Shown: positions 12,601 through 25,168, numbered from the stretch's first letter. The stretch is 64,000 bases of DNA from Xiphophorus maculatus (GCF_002775205.1 NC_036450.1:18185479-18249478); one strand, 5' to 3'. The notes: generated by a model from the letters alone, not told the origin. A program made the numbers and translations.

Positions 12601-15600
12601 ACATCTGTTTCAGACGTCAGGCCAAGATCCTATTCAGCTTTGGGCGAAAGGCCGCGATCCTTCTCAGCTCTGGGAGAAGCTAACGCAGTGACATCCAGTT
12701 CCAAGCAGCCAAACAAGGTGCGTAATCTGTGGGTTCCAGCTAAATCCATCATTATGAGTCAACTTTTAAAGCAGTTTGAATATACATTGGAGTTTGGATT
12801 TTATGTTGTTGTTGTTGTTGGCATGGCCAGTTATCTTTGATATTCTAAGAAAACTGCTGAATCATCTAAAATTAGTCATTTATGCATTAAGGTCATGACG
12901 AATGAGTTCTATTTTTTATATTCACACTGTTTGGTCTTTTCTGCTTTTTAGTTTAATACCAGCATGAACTCAAATTGAATGAGCTTCAGAAGTTGGTCAC
13001 AATTTGCAAGCTGTGATTTAAAACTGAGAAAGCAGACTAACACTTTCAACTTTGTATTCCTGAAAGCATGTTTACATCACTTAAAGCTGATTTCATACCT
13101 AATTATTATTAATTTATATTTTTAAAAGATGAAGAGCAGATGAAAGTTGGGAAACTATCATTTTCCAAATCTTTCATTCACTGTCTTTATCTGAAACCTG
13201 CAGTATTCTGTATATGACGAAACATTTTTATGTGACACACAGAATGAGTCAGTCATTTATTCACATCAAAAGTGTCTGTTATTTTTACAGAATCACCTTC
13301 TGCTTGGTGGTATGTTAGGTCAGCATAAATATCTTGACTGGATCGTTATTTTGATTTGAGATAAAGAAGACGACTCCCAAATTTACATTACATTTTAAGA
13401 AGAAATCTACAATACCCATCTTTCCTGTCAGTAGTTTTAATGTTATTGATATTCAACTTGTTTTTACAGCTGTATTTGATGCGAACCAGCACACTCCTAT
13501 CTGACCTTTCTGACACAACATGTGACACCCTCTATCCTTTGTATATCGTAACTTGACTTTGATTCTGCTAAAAAGTTTTTTCCTCTCTGAATGCTTTCTT
13601 AGCTGTCGAATCTTTGAAATCTTACCAAAACGACAATTAGCCGAATGTGACTGCAAGTCTTCGAAGAGGTTAGAATTGATCTTGGCTCTTTGCTTCCACA
13701 GGAGCAGAAGAAGATGACATTCAGGTCCCTGATGAAAGCAATAATCCACATGCCAAACCACTACCGCTGCCTGTGCATCAGTCACTTGCTGGGATGGGCG
13801 GCTTTTCTCTGCAACATGCTCTTTTTTACTGATTTCATGGGACAGGTATTGATTAGTTTGGATTTGCATTTGTGCTTTTCTTCCTGGAATTTGATAAATA
13901 ATAGCAATTTTGGAGAAATAAAATCTAAACTCTTTTAATATATATATATTTTTATAAAATAATGGTTGCAAAGGGGAAAAAAGTTGTGGTGAAATGACAA
14001 TTGTTGCAGCCATCCACAATCCAGACTCGTTTTATTTAAAAAAATGTATAAAATATATAATTATTTTTCAATCATAAGGCATTTTATTCTGGCAAAAGTA
14101 TCCCTTTTATTCAAAAGGAACCACTTTCTTTACTTGATATACACAGATAAATCAAGAATTATTCATGCACTGGGGAGATTCAGTTTGTAATAATTTTTAT
14201 GCAACCAAAATCTCTTGTGTGAGAATAAAACAACTTAAAAAGTATAGATCTAGTTTGTTCATCTAGCACCAGACCAAAAAGATTGCGGGTGGATAACAGC
14301 ATACAGTTTCACCACATCTAGAAGGAAGTGGAGAAAATATGTAAGACACTGAGTCACCATCTCTATGTCCTCATCACATCACAGCACATCCCAATCTTTG
14401 GTTTCATAACCGTCTGCTAGAGCATCTTCCATTTCAGGAGTCCATCTACTAATGGATGTTGTGTCTGACTGAATGTGCAATTACTGTAATTGATTTTTAC
14501 CCTCAAATATCTTTCTGTCTGTTGTTTGCTGGAAATCCCTTACATATGTTCTGTTCTCAGTATGAGTTTCACAGAGGAAGACAACGGGTGACAGGTTATT
14601 GGCTATTTCCACTTCCTGTGCAAATAACCACTTACAAACATGAGCAGTTTAAATGTTCATAAAGGCCTACAGTCCGCTGTGATGGTTTTTAATTTGCAGT
14701 TCCTCCAAGCCTACTTCAATCTTTACTGCTTTCTGACAAGCAAGTTAGCTCCTCGGAGAGGAAAGATATCTACTAAGTACTTAACCTTCAGATATTACCT
14801 CACTTCAGAAAACTTGAACTCTTCCTTTAACACAAAGGGCACCACTCTGGCTGCTGACCAATGGTCTGATCTAGAACCCTGCAAAACAACCAAAGCAAGA
14901 CATTTCTCTCTGTAATGAGCTTTTATTCATTTTGCTGGGTTACCTCGTGGCAAATCCCGCAGCCAGAGAATCAGCTTGGTAAAAACATTTCATGGAGATC
15001 TTTTATAGTCTAATTAAGATGTTAATGAAATTCTGTTTCAGTCTATCAAACTAAAGAATGAGGCCAGGGGCCTTCATCGTGTATCCATATGCGATGAGGT
15101 GGGAGTGAGAGCCTAAATAGAACAGGCAAATGAAAACATAAAAAAACATGATGGAGAAATTGTGAAAATGTGGAACATTAAACCCCTTTGGCCTGAAAGA
15201 AGGACGTGATGAAATGTGCATATGGCAACGTACTTAGCAAACAGTCTCTAGATAAGATTGATTGTTGGGTGATGGAGTCAATGATCTCAGCCCACATCTG
15301 TCTCATTTTTCTCCTGGTACTTTTCCAAACCTTTCCCTGCAACAGCTGAGATTACCAGACACTCCACAGCGACAGGCTATTATATTCAGACTGACAGCTT
15401 CTCTCCCAAACTAGTCTTTTCACTGTATTTTCAGCATTCTTCCAGTGTGAACACAAAGTGCACAGCTGAACAGTATGTGTGATTTAGCACATAAAATGAC
15501 AAATAAAGCTCCAAATAATGGTTACGCAATCAGAAAAAAAAGCAAATTACATGTTTGAGCACAACTCATCTTACTGGCCTGGTGGCTGTTTTGTAGTCTA

Positions 15601-18600
15601 TTTGTCCTGTTGTTAGTATTTTACCACCCAATGTCTTAGGACTCCTAGTCATTTAGAAATGTAATGATGTGTGGATAACTCATTCTGATAAACTTCCAAC
15701 ACTAAAAGAAAAAGATTTATAAGTTATAGCGTTGTGTTGTTAGCAGTAATACCAAAACGTACATTAAAATATTTCATCTTTGACCACTCAGTTTTGTTTT
15801 CCACAGTGATTGTTTCCTTCGGGTACACTGATTTACTTGCACAGCTTGCATATGAATATTAGAGTAACTGGTGATACATTGTTCAAGGATAATAACATCT
15901 GATTGGTGGATTTATTTAATTATACAAATGGTATTGAAATTAAATTATAAACTTTTTTTTTATTTAGACTCCCCCTCACAGCTTTCTCTTAATATGCTGA
16001 TGGCCCTCACACTTTGCCACTGTGCAATCATTATGTTAATTAAAAATAAGCTGCAAATAATCAGAGTCATAGGAAGACAAGGTGACAAAGTGAGAGCAAC
16101 AAATTTATGAGGAGAAAAAGAACACAGCGTTGAAACATTTTGATCCGTTTCAGCTCATTAATATGTATTTCCGTGAGGGGGCAGATGTTGGCAGAAGGAT
16201 TGGTTTGCATTCTCTGACAAACATAAAAACAGCAAAAATATTTCAGCAATATCATTTTCATATTTTCACATCAACAGAAGATGTAAAAAATGTATGCTCT
16301 GCTGTTGTTAAAATGTTTTATTAATAAATTAAAATAAAATAAAAAATGATGATCTTATATAATACACCAGGACAGCTTGCGTTATTAAAACATCAGTTTC
16401 TGTGTCTAATCCCTTGAAAATGTGGATTTTTTCTTTAATTATGAGATTTCCAAATATGATTCTAATATTTCTAATTCAATAATATTTAGCCTCCATGTTC
16501 CCTGCTGAACATCTTTTTCTCTATTGTTCACTCAATCTAAGAAAATATGGTTTCCTTCTAGAAAGCTTCTCCAGTTCTCATGGATTCTCTAAGTTCATTT
16601 TTAAACCCATCAGTGACATTAAAAATAGCTCATTGATTCTTCTCTTCCCAGTAACAACTTTCACACAGAAGAATGTTGTTCAGCGTTCGGAACAAGGTTT
16701 TGTATCTGAATTTCTGACCATCTGGTGTTGGTCTGAGTCAATCAAGCTGAAAATTCAACCAATTTCAGTCATCAGTTGACATCATATATTGTAGATTGTT
16801 GGCATTTATTACGGAAGTTGGGCGTTTTAAATAAAGCTGTGTATTGTTAACATTCCTTGTCTGAAAAGACTTTTTAACAGTCTTATTCCTGATCACACCA
16901 CTCTACTTTCCCTTTTTTGCAGATTGTTTACAAAGGAAATCCTTATGCGGAACACAACTCTACAGCCTATGCCACATATGAGAGAGGTGTAGAAGTTGGC
17001 TGCTGGGGATTGTGTATTAATGCTGTGTCTTCTGCGCTCTACTCGTGTAAGTGGATGTGCTAGGTGTCTCTGTGTCAAAGTTTGTTTCTCATTCCCCACC
17101 ATTATTATAGAAATCACCATCTGTTAATGTCCAGACGCATGAGAGTCAGACGAGGTCACGCACTGAATCAGATAGCAGCGGGCAATCACAGTTTCCTGGT
17201 AGCTGCTTCTCATTAGCAGGCTCTGCACCGATCACCTCTGAGGCAAGCTGGGCCATATGTACTTGAAACAAAAAGTAGATCTGAGGAAGGAAAGACCCTT
17301 GTGTAAAATAACAACTCCAAAAGCAGAGGTAGATAATGTCCTTGATCTAAAGGCAAATGACCATATAATGAAGCTATAAAAAATATGTTGTTTTGTAGCA
17401 TTTCTACAGCAAATAGAGTGAGGTGCCTGCATAAATGTCATTATGTGGACTATAAAAGTGAAAGTAGTAATAACATAATCCACTAATTCCCTGGGAACAA
17501 CACACCTCACATACCTTTGCTGTTTTCTTATTACTTGTAGCCATTTGTGACACATTTGGTTTGTGTGTTTTTTTCAGACGTGCAGCGCTTCCTGCTTCCA
17601 TACATCGGCCTCAAAGGATTATACTTCATGGGCTACTTTGTGTTCGGCATGGGAACCAGCCTAATCTGCCTCTTCCCGGATGTCATTGCCACACTCATCC
17701 TCTGCAGCGTGTTTGGCGTCATGTCCAGCACGCTCTACACAATCCCATTCAACTTAATTGCAGAATATCAGCGTGAGGAGGAGGTATGTGGCCGTCTCAC
17801 GCCGGGATGCTTTCAATTACAAGGCAAAATATTCTATGCTTAAATCCGAGATTCTGTCATGTAATTCAGGAAGTCCACAGTAAATCTGTCTGTGTTTGTC
17901 CCCTTTTAGTTTCCACCAATCGTGAGCTTGTCAGTTCTGTTTATAAGTGGCATTAGAAATGGACAGTCTTTAAAAAAAAAAGATCCAATCAACGACTGGG
18001 TTTGAAAATGAGTCTGTGCTTAAAAACCTTCGTACGAAACACTGGTTGCTGTGTTTTCATCATGCAGCATGGCTTACTGTGCTGTCTTTGATGAAATACA
18101 CTTGAATTGAGTTGAGTTGAGTTAAATTGAATTGCTCAATACCGCACATCCCACTTCTTTAGCAAATACAGCAATTAGTAGTCTTTTTTTTTGTACAGTA
18201 CATTGTGTTTAGATCAGAGACGTAAAAAATAGAATCAACCACAGATCAGTTGCTGTATTCTTGTGAACCAATTTCGCTACACTAGTCCACACAAATCTAA
18301 AATTACTTTTACAACAAGCCATTTACCAGAAATATTTATGAATGAAGGCTGGAGTGCATTTGAATTTCAACTGGATCATGTTTTATAGATTTATGAGGTT
18401 GTTGTAATACACAAGTAAGCACATAATTATGAATAATATACAGACTAAGCAATGTTAGTATTTATTTAAAAAAACAACAACATCTAAATAGTTAATGCAG
18501 CAAAGAAAACAGATCTGTTTTCCATTTGGTTAAAAATCACTTTGAATGATTTCAGAGTTGTTGAATTATACAGAGTCGTAGTTTTATTAATTTTGGGGTT

Positions 18601-19604
18601 TAAAAACAGGTTGTTCTTTTTTTGTGATTTTTAAACTTAGTGTTTTTGCAAATCATATGTTAAATATTTGCATTTGGTGTGGTTTTTTATTTTGTTTTGA
18701 GTTGTGTGCTTGCATAAGGATGGGAATAATTATAGCAATAAGGAAAAAACAACATTGATTTAATAGCATTAGTTAGTACCATGAAAATTCCTGCATGATC
18801 ATTTTTTTATTGCAGTAAATTTTTTTTATTTTTAATTGTTTCTCATTAAGGTTAGGGTTATCAGATATATCTGATATCTCTTTATCAGATATGTGGAATA
18901 ATACTGCTATGCCTCCATCAGTCTTGTTTTTGGCAGGTCCATGGGTATAAATGTAAATGATTAATACCAGTTGAAAGATATGTGAAAGTGGCTCAAAGGC
19001 TTTGGCATTAGGATTATATTTTAATATTTAAATCATGTTTTTTTCATTGTGGTGCTCCAATGATAATTGCACAAAGCTGAAGCCAGCTCTTCACTTCCAC
19101 GAATTGAAAGTGAAGAACTGCATCATTGTATGTTAAGACATCAAATAATTTTGCTTATTTGAGCAAGGTATTGAAGTCTAAAAGCAAGCTGAGTTGAGAA
19201 AGAGTTAAAAATATGGGGCTATTTGAGGTGTTGCCCTTATCATGTCCAGGGCTGAAGTTGCTCACTGGTCAATCTTTTTTTGTCACACACATTTCTTGTT
19301 TCAGACAAAGTCAGATATTGCTATTTTTCCAGGACTCTTTCTTCCCACTAATCATCAGTATTACTACCTGCTGTTCTTCCAGGAACAACCAAAGCTACAA
19401 GGCGGCAATAAAAGCCCCCGAGGCACCGGGATGGACTGCGCAGCACTCACCTGTATGGTCCAGCTGGCTCAGATTATTGTGGGAGCGGGGCTCGGAGGTC
19501 TGGTCATCGCAGCTGGAAGTGTAATTGTGGTTGTCCTGTCAGCCTCCGCTATGTCTTTGATAGGCTGCATTTTCATTGCTCTCTTTATCAGATATGTGGA
19601 ATAA
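3455..19604 (+). CDS. slc45a2: SLC45A2/MATP melanosomal transporter, exons 2-7 (5' partial)
   Basis: Membrane-associated transporter protein, a 12-helix sugar/proton-type MFS carrier of melanosomes that supports melanosome pH and melanin synthesis; loss causes oculocutaneous albinism type 4 in people and pale body colour in fish (family knowledge). Six exons join in frame: 3455-3631, 12323-12717, 13702-13845, 16923-17046, 17578-17783, 19383-19604, giving 421 residues plus stop. Visible marks are [17 protein letters not shown] (exon 2), [24 protein letters not shown] split over two stretches of exon 4, [10 protein letters not shown] (exon 5), [16 protein letters not shown] (exon 6) and [18 protein letters not shown] (exon 7). 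Intron positions and phases agree with human SLC45A2 as I recall it. Exon 1, with the start and first helices (about 130 residues in human), is not in the window. SLC45A1/A4 are unlikely: they are longer and the matches here follow SLC45A2. Convergent with rxfp3. Confidence 0.97.
5780..5960 (-). mobile_element. Tc1/mariner-like transposon fragment
   Basis: The stretch resembles the antisense of the transposase gene of a fish Tc1-like family from memory: ggatttaggtctaggctttg, then an antisense segment that in the intact element reads QQDND (here decayed), then gctggaagg. Both ends and the catalytic triad are missing, so it is a dead fragment. Confidence 0.55.
7325..7700. repeat. interspersed DNA repeat fragment
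   Basis: Begins near ccatggacaaaagtttaaga and continues with a sequence I recognise as a dispersed fish repeat, probably a non-autonomous DNA transposon. The exact ends are uncertain, and no terminal inverted repeats or coding capacity were found. Confidence 0.4.
8800..9481 (+). mobile_element. 5'-truncated L2-type LINE, 3' end
   Basis: The reading frame 8823-9251 encodes the C-terminal end of a LINE reverse transcriptase: [39 protein letters not shown] and LNGLAPQYI are hallmark strings of the L2/CR1-like group. A frameshift near 9185 moves the continuation ([12 protein letters not shown]) to another frame, so it is dead. It ends with the typical 3' tail: AAATAAAATTTGATTGATTG repeats at 9460-9481. 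It sits in slc45a2 intron 2. Confidence 0.85.
10953..11150 (-). mobile_element. L2-type LINE 3' tail, inverted copy
   Basis: Reverse complement of the 3' end of the element at 8.8-9.5 kb. It starts with the TCAATCAATCAAATTTGATT tail and runs back through the sequence before the LINE stop (tttttagtcgag). It is close in sequence to the other copy, in opposite orientation 1.5 kb away. Confidence 0.8.
12323..12717 (+). CDS. slc45a2: slc45a2 exon 3 (large cytoplasmic loop)
   Basis: Acceptor tttttcag, donor gtgcgt; ends in phase 0. It encodes two membrane segments ([34 protein letters not shown]) followed by a Ser-rich hydrophilic loop of about 75 residues between the two halves of the carrier. 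The loop contains a tandem 10-residue repeat ([10 protein letters not shown] then [10 protein letters not shown], 12619-12678). Confidence 0.96.
13702..13845 (+). CDS. slc45a2: slc45a2 exon 4
   Basis: Exactly 48 codons, phase 0 at both ends; acceptor cttccacag, donor gtattg. It encodes [10 protein letters not shown] through LFFTDFMGQ, the start of the second helix bundle. CISHLLGW and FFTDFMGQ are close to the human residues. Confidence 0.96.
16923..17046 (+). CDS. slc45a2: slc45a2 exon 5
   Basis: Acceptor ttttttgcag, donor gtaagtgg. It encodes [16 protein letters not shown] through SSALYS and leaves one base (T) that completes a Tyr codon with exon 6. NST is a potential N-glycosylation site in an extracellular or lumenal loop. 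Confidence 0.95.
17578..17783 (+). CDS. slc45a2: slc45a2 exon 6
   Basis: Acceptor tttttttcag, donor gtatgtgg; ends in phase 0 after EYQREEE. It encodes two membrane segments ([38 protein letters not shown]). Confidence 0.96.
18877..18909 (+). pseudogene. 33-bp copy of the slc45a2 exon 7 end, in intron 6
   Basis: Identical over 33 bases to 19580-19612, the last eight codons of slc45a2 with the stop and 8 bases of 3' UTR. The match stops sharply at both sides. It cannot serve as an alternative end exon by itself because no splice acceptor precedes it closely. Confidence 0.7.
19383..19604 (+). CDS. slc45a2: slc45a2 exon 7 (last coding exon)
   Basis: Acceptor ttcttccag. Encodes 73 residues from EQPKLQGG to the end IALFIRYVE and TAA at 19602-19604. 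The two final membrane helices and the [14 protein letters not shown] motif match the SLC45A2 C-terminus. Parts of its 3' end are duplicated at 18877-18909 and 20444-20570. Confidence 0.96.
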   Translation, partial: EQPKLQGGNKSPRGTGMDCAALTCMVQLAQIIVGAGLGGLVIAAGSVIVVVLSASAMSLIGCIFIALFIRYVE

Positions 19605-19638
19605 TACTGCTACATAATACATTTAATGGTGCTGTGTT

Positions 19639-19644
19639 AATAAA
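19639..19644 (+). promoter_or_regulatory. candidate slc45a2 polyadenylation signal
   Basis: AATAAA, repeated in an AATAAATAAATAAA run, lies only about 35 bases after the slc45a2 stop. A 3' UTR ending here would be very short, so later signals (for example near 20511 or 20535) may also be used. Confidence 0.45.
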
Positions 19645-20443
19645 TAAATAAATCCTCCGTGTTGTATTGTTAGATGGTCTTCTGAAACAGTGTGCTCACT
19701 TGTTTTACATTTTCTGTTTGCTGTGCAGACAAAGGTGTAACTACTCTCATCGCAGGAAGTCCACACTTCTTATTCATGTTTATTTTCTCTTTAATTTCAC
19801 ATCTTGAAACCATGAAACACATTGGAAACAAAAAGATAAACATGCTGCTTTAAGTTCATGTCTCAAACGAGAAATATAACCAAAACATATTCACTGTTAC
19901 AAATTAATACAGTGAAATTGTATTTATGTAAATTAAAACAAATTTTATCACATTTTCTTGGTAGTCCAGCAGCAGAGTAAATCACAAGACTATGAACCTT
20001 CTAAGATTATTTTCAGCGTTACCACTTCTCCTTCCTTGTCCCAGTCATATGACCTATGTCACAAACCTTTATTTGTTAAAGAAATAGCAGTACTGTAATA
20101 AAATAATGTTGTCAAGTCATAAAGCATCTTTATGCTGTTCATTTTATGAATGAAAATGTGCAACACCAGTGTGCACAGGAAAAGCTTAGGTTACAAAACA
20201 TGCAAACAGTGTGAATGCTGACTTCCTGTGTTACCATGGAAATATGTAAACATATAGCCTAATAGCCTATATAAGGACAGCATAAGAATGCTAGTAAAAT
20301 GGTAGAATGATAACATTATCTAATATCACTCTACCCTATGATATCTGTGCTGATGAAGTTTTACTCGCCTCGACATGCTGGATCCTTGAAACTAAGTCAA
20401 ACTGATATCTTGACCTACTATAAGAATAATCTGACTCAGGAGT

Positions 20444-20570
20444 GTTTTTCATAGGCTGCATTTTTCTTGTTTTCTTTATTATATAATATGGAATGATACT
20501 CATTTAAAATAAACACAATGGTGCTGCGTTAATAAACAAATAAAGCTTCTGTGTTATGTTGTTAAAATGT
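20444..20570 (+). pseudogene. diverged copy of the slc45a2 exon 7 3' end
   Basis: Aligns with 19553-19675. Shared strings include ataggctgcatttt, atggtgctg and gttaataaa, with small gaps and substitutions between them. It covers the last dozen or so codons, the stop region and the proximal 3' UTR. The reading frame is broken. It looks like a relic of an old local duplication. Confidence 0.65.
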
Positions 20571-21273
20571 TTGAGGCCTAGTAGTACCAATGGAGGACTG
20601 AAATGAAATTCTGAGAAGGACAGTTAATCCTTAAACTTGGAAAAAGAAGATGCAGAGTCATCACAGAAAAAAGTATGTTTTGCATCATAGTAATGCAGAA
20701 TACTGCTGATTGTACACCTTTGATCCTAATATTCATCCACTATACAGGAACAGTGGTTTTGCTGTTGCTCTTTTCTTTCTAACATCAAACATTTTGTCAA
20801 GACTCTGTCCTGAAGCTAGTTTTGTGTTGTTGTCATAATTCCTTGAGCTTGACACAACCAACCGGGCATTAGGATTTTTGTTAGATGTCTTCTCCTTTCT
20901 TTCTGTACATGTTATGTCTGATTACTGTGAGTAAAGGCCTCTAGCACCACAAAAAATGTCTAAGAAAGAAGAAAAACATTACACATCAGTTCACTGTCTA
21001 ACAAGGGTACTCCGGCCTATAATCTTCTGCAGTACAATTTCTGATTATTTTTGCTGACTGATACGTGGAAGCAACAGCTTACCAAAGCTGTCTTACTTAC
21101 GTTTGCTCACACCTTTTAATGGCAAGGTGTAGATAAGTTGGGTGGTCTTAGAGTGACCAGTGGAGCATTTATGCTGTCATAATCTGGACCTCAACTCATT
21201 CAAATTGATATAGTTGCAAAACGTTATGGAACAGGACCTATTGCTATAACCACATAAAACAATTGTAAAACAG

Positions 21274-21276
<3 letters not shown>

Positions 21277-21307
<31 letters not shown>
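21277..21307. repeat. (AT)n microsatellite
   Basis: Uninterrupted AT dinucleotide run of about 31 bases. Confidence 0.95.
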
Positions 21308-21309
<2 letters not shown>

Positions 21310-22501
21310 TCAGACAATCAAACATCATATTGAAACATTTGACTTTTAGAATAATTAAGCTTAGTCTTATTCTTAGTTTAGCTGTTGGGATTGGGATTAG
21401 GAATAGTCTGAAGACAATTTCAGGTCACAAATCAAATCCGTAGGCTGTACATTATTTGGGGTGGGAGAATGAGTTACAATATGTTTCTATGTATAAAAAA
21501 TGTAAAACAAAATAAAAAATTACGCAGTGATATCTCCCCTAAATGTCTGCCTTCACTAATCTCCAGGTGGATTTCAGGCTGTAGTCAAAGGTTATGATGT
21601 TTACTTCTGAAGTTATGGTTGCAGACAAATTAATCTGTCCTTTACTCTAACCAATGATGAGTGGTGAAGATTGGAGAGTAGATCTTCTCCTGTTTAAAGT
21701 CAACCATGGTGCTTCCTTCCAGTTGATTAAAGACTATCTGATCCTCAGCAGTGGGTTCACTGCTCTGAACTGCTCTCTTAACACCTACTTAAACACCTAC
21801 TTTTTCTCTGTCGACAGGATCAATAACTGTTGTGCTGTCAGCAAATTTGGAACGTGGTTAGAATTAAATCCAACAGAGAAGACATTTTACAGCAGAGTGA
21901 GCATTAACAGGGTTAAGATGAATGCCCTCAAGGCTTCAATTTTCTGACTGCTGAAAGTGTTAGAAAGTTTAAGTACAGTTGCAGGTTGGAGAGTTGACTT
22001 CCAGAAACTGCAATGTTTTCACCAGCTGTTGCAAGACCTAAATACATTTACATATGATGAAAATGGTAGTTAAGAGAACAGTTTCAATCAAGCTTTTTCC
22101 TTTGTTAGCAAAATGTTTAAATCTTTTCTACATGGTACTATTCATGAATATGAAGTGATTTAAAGATAATTCTAATCATTATCTCTAATTAATATGTGTT
22201 ATAACATTTAATTTCTATTTGCGAGCAATGATGTATTTTTGAATTTGAGTTAAATTATGAGTTTGTGTGGGAAGTTAAGTCAGATGTGTCCCAGATGTCA
22301 TGGGTGTCATTAGAACATGTCTATTTCAGATTTTAATAAAACCTCCATGTGTTGCCAGATTATTTATTTGGTTGCAGGTACAGTAATTAACCTGTGATTT
22401 ACCCTGATCCTTCACTTTACCACCGAGAAATGAGTTCACTTCATTTTCCTGTTTCTCTGAAAGTTGTGGTCCACAACTTTCCTGGGAAAGTAAAATATTA
22501 G

Positions 22502-22555
22502 GCATTTTGGTTGGGGGTGTTGCAGTGAATGGGTTAAATACAAATGCCTGCCACT
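22502..22555 (+). repeat. 54-bp dispersed direct repeat, copy 1
   Basis: Nearly identical to 25169-25222 (one mismatch); core gggggtgttgcagtgaatgg. Identity is lost abruptly at both ends. The family is not recognised. Confidence 0.8.
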
Positions 22556-24434
22556 GCCTGCCGCTTACTGTTGGTTCTGCTGATCAACTCAGCTTAAGAT
22601 GTTTCATCCACTTGACTCCCCTTAGCAGCACACAGAAATGAAACAACCTTGGTAGGAAACGTAGATTTCACATTCACTGCCAATTTCCTTTCCACCAACT
22701 TGTTCAGCCAGGTAGGAAATGACATGATTCCTTCCCTGGGGTCCTAAATAAGGTCACTAGCCCCTCTAAGAAATGGAAAACCTTATTTATGTTTTATAAT
22801 AAACCTCTTCCTAGCAAATGTAACTGTTGATTTTAGTTGTGGTACGTTCCTGTGTATTGGGGCACCTTGTGTATTTTACTCTTCTTTCCATCTCAGATTT
22901 ACAATATGCTGTTTTGAATCATGGAGTAGTTTTAACATTTTTCCGCTGAGTTAGAGGTAGGTGCTTCCATGCCTTTCGCTGCAGGCAGAGGATGGAAGTG
23001 GAACGATTTGCATGGTAACAGATTACTCTGTCACAGTTGTAAGTTTTGAGCTAGATTTAAGTCATTTCAAAGCTTTGAGTCATCACACTCATTGGACACA
23101 TGTCAAAAATGTGTAATTTTGATGAACATCTGTGACTTTTTTGGTTCATAATCAATGCCTGGGGATTTTAGAGAAGTGTTTTCACATTTGCCTCCTGAAA
23201 GGACACATGCTGTCAGAGTCAGAAACTGTTCAGATTTAAGGGTTGCTTAGACAATTAAAGGACAAGAGGGAACCTAAAAAGCAGTGATTTGTTCGAATTG
23301 CTTCAAACGGCCTGCTTGGACTTTGAGAGCGTTCATTCTCTGAACCACATGCTTCTCCTCCTTTCTCCTCTGTGTGGTTTTCACTGTGACGTCATCTGTT
23401 GTTCATCAGCTGCAGTCGCCATCGACAATTAAGAATACTCTCCGACTTCCACTCACCTTGTGTGCATGAACAAACTCTTCTGTCTCGTTTATGCCTCATA
23501 GTTTTCTAATAAACATTTCCCCATAGCAAACCAGCTCTCCATTTTGTGTGTGATGCAGCAGATTCGTCCCCCGTTGCTTTTCACTCTTCGTTTTCTTCAA
23601 CTAAGGAAATGGTCTCTCGGCTGCACCTCGGGAGATCAACGCTGCTTGGCATGAGTCACCATCCGGACTCCTGTATCAGTCGCTGCCAGTTCAATAAGCC
23701 TGAATTTCCAGCTAACTCGTCTGGGTTGGCATCCTGATTCAGCTAACCTTATTTCCAACAAGGATGAGGTCCAGGTCTAAGACTCTTAAACAATCCAAAG
23801 CCAAGTATATTTGTGCAGAAAACCACCCTCTTAGAAACTTTTAACATTGCCATATGACTCAGCCACCATGACTTTGGACTCCTAGTTAAACATGAAAATA
23901 ACTGACCTGATATAACTTTTCAAATTATTGACATTTTCACAAAAGTCAGGAGCAAAAACCAGCATTTTACAGACCTGTTTTGTGTAGCATTTAAGGGATT
24001 TTTATTTTTATGTGTGCATGCGTCCTGTGTGTCAAATAGTTTTCTGTTGCAGAGCGGCAATAAAAATAACTGCTGTTGTTGCTGCTTGTTTGAACTTGTA
24101 TTTCATTGACCCTCTGGTTGGAAGCTGTGTTCTCAGAAGTGAGAGACCACACTGATGAGCCTCCCTGTGTTTGTCCAGGAAGATGTGTTCAGCGACATGT
24201 GGTCTTTATTATTAACAAATGAGCTGTAAAAGTGGAATCACATCAGCTTTTTATCTGAAAAGGAAATAACACAATATGTTTCTGGCATGGTGGCTTGCTC
24301 ATCAGCAGAGAAGGAGGAGGAGGAGAAGTAGAAGTAATCCTCGAACTTATCCCAAAAGTAAGAATTAAGTTCCAATATTAAATAATGTGCTTATGTTTTA
24401 TACAATATTAGCAGAATGTAATTAAGTGGAATAC

Positions 24435-24460
24435 TTATTATTATTATTATTATTATTATT
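24435..24460. repeat. (ATT)n microsatellite
   Basis: About eight uninterrupted TTA/ATT units. Confidence 0.9.
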
Positions 24461-24579
24461 GCAAAAATGTGTTAGTAGGGTACTGCCTTTATCTGTCCTT
24501 GTGAATGAAGAGTTGGGGTGAAAAACAAAACTCTTAATTTTGTGGATTATCTGCATTCATTTTTGAGAGTTTTTTTTTT

Positions 24580-24600
24580 GCATTTGCATTTGCATTTGCA
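24580..24600. repeat. (CATTTG)n short tandem repeat
   Basis: Three and a half hexamer units following a T-run. Confidence 0.85.
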
Positions 24601-25168
24601 ATCAATGTGGAGTTATCTCCATCTCCATACATTTGAAACTGCAGTAAATTTTAATTTTTTCTTGTTCCAGAGATTTAATCATTTGCTACTTTTAAATTGG
24701 TGGAAGAGAAGCAGAATGTGAGTCACCTTGTTTTTGGGGTGGTGATTCAGCCCTATAGAAATCCATGTTATGGGATATTTAAAATAATTTAAAAATGACA
24801 TTTGGTAACATATTGCTATTTTCCTTTGTACTTTAGTACAATGAAAAATATTTTTGAGCATCTTACATAAAAAGAACATGGCATTACCACCAGACTTTTA
24901 CACAGGTGGAAGCTTATATTGTCCAGCATTTCTAAAATATTTCAATAAGTTTTTGTGAGGTTTTTCTTCAAGGTTTGATCTCATTTGTCCAAAGCACAGC
25001 TGTAAAAATCTTCTGGAAAGTAAGATAGTTAAGTTTGTTATAGACAGAAATGCATTATGTAAAAATAAAAAAAATAAAAATTCAGAGGTAAAATGAACAA
25101 ACTTACAAAAGGCTACTATCGCTTGAGGTAACACATTGAAGTTATCCTTCTCTCCCCTTCACTCCCCT

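Larger units (their letters stand above)
12718..19382 (+). other. slc45a2 introns 3 to 6
   Basis: Non-coding stretches 12718-13701, 13846-16922, 17047-17577 and 17784-19382 between exons. All have GT-AG ends. Only simple AT-rich sequence was seen, plus a short GAGTT-rich run near 18104-18135 and the 33-base exon-7 copy at 18877. No other gene is visible on either strand. Confidence 0.75.

Noticed and set aside
13453-14019. 188-codon frame on the minus strand
   Set aside because: Antisense shadow of slc45a2 exon 4; the plus-strand exon is certain.
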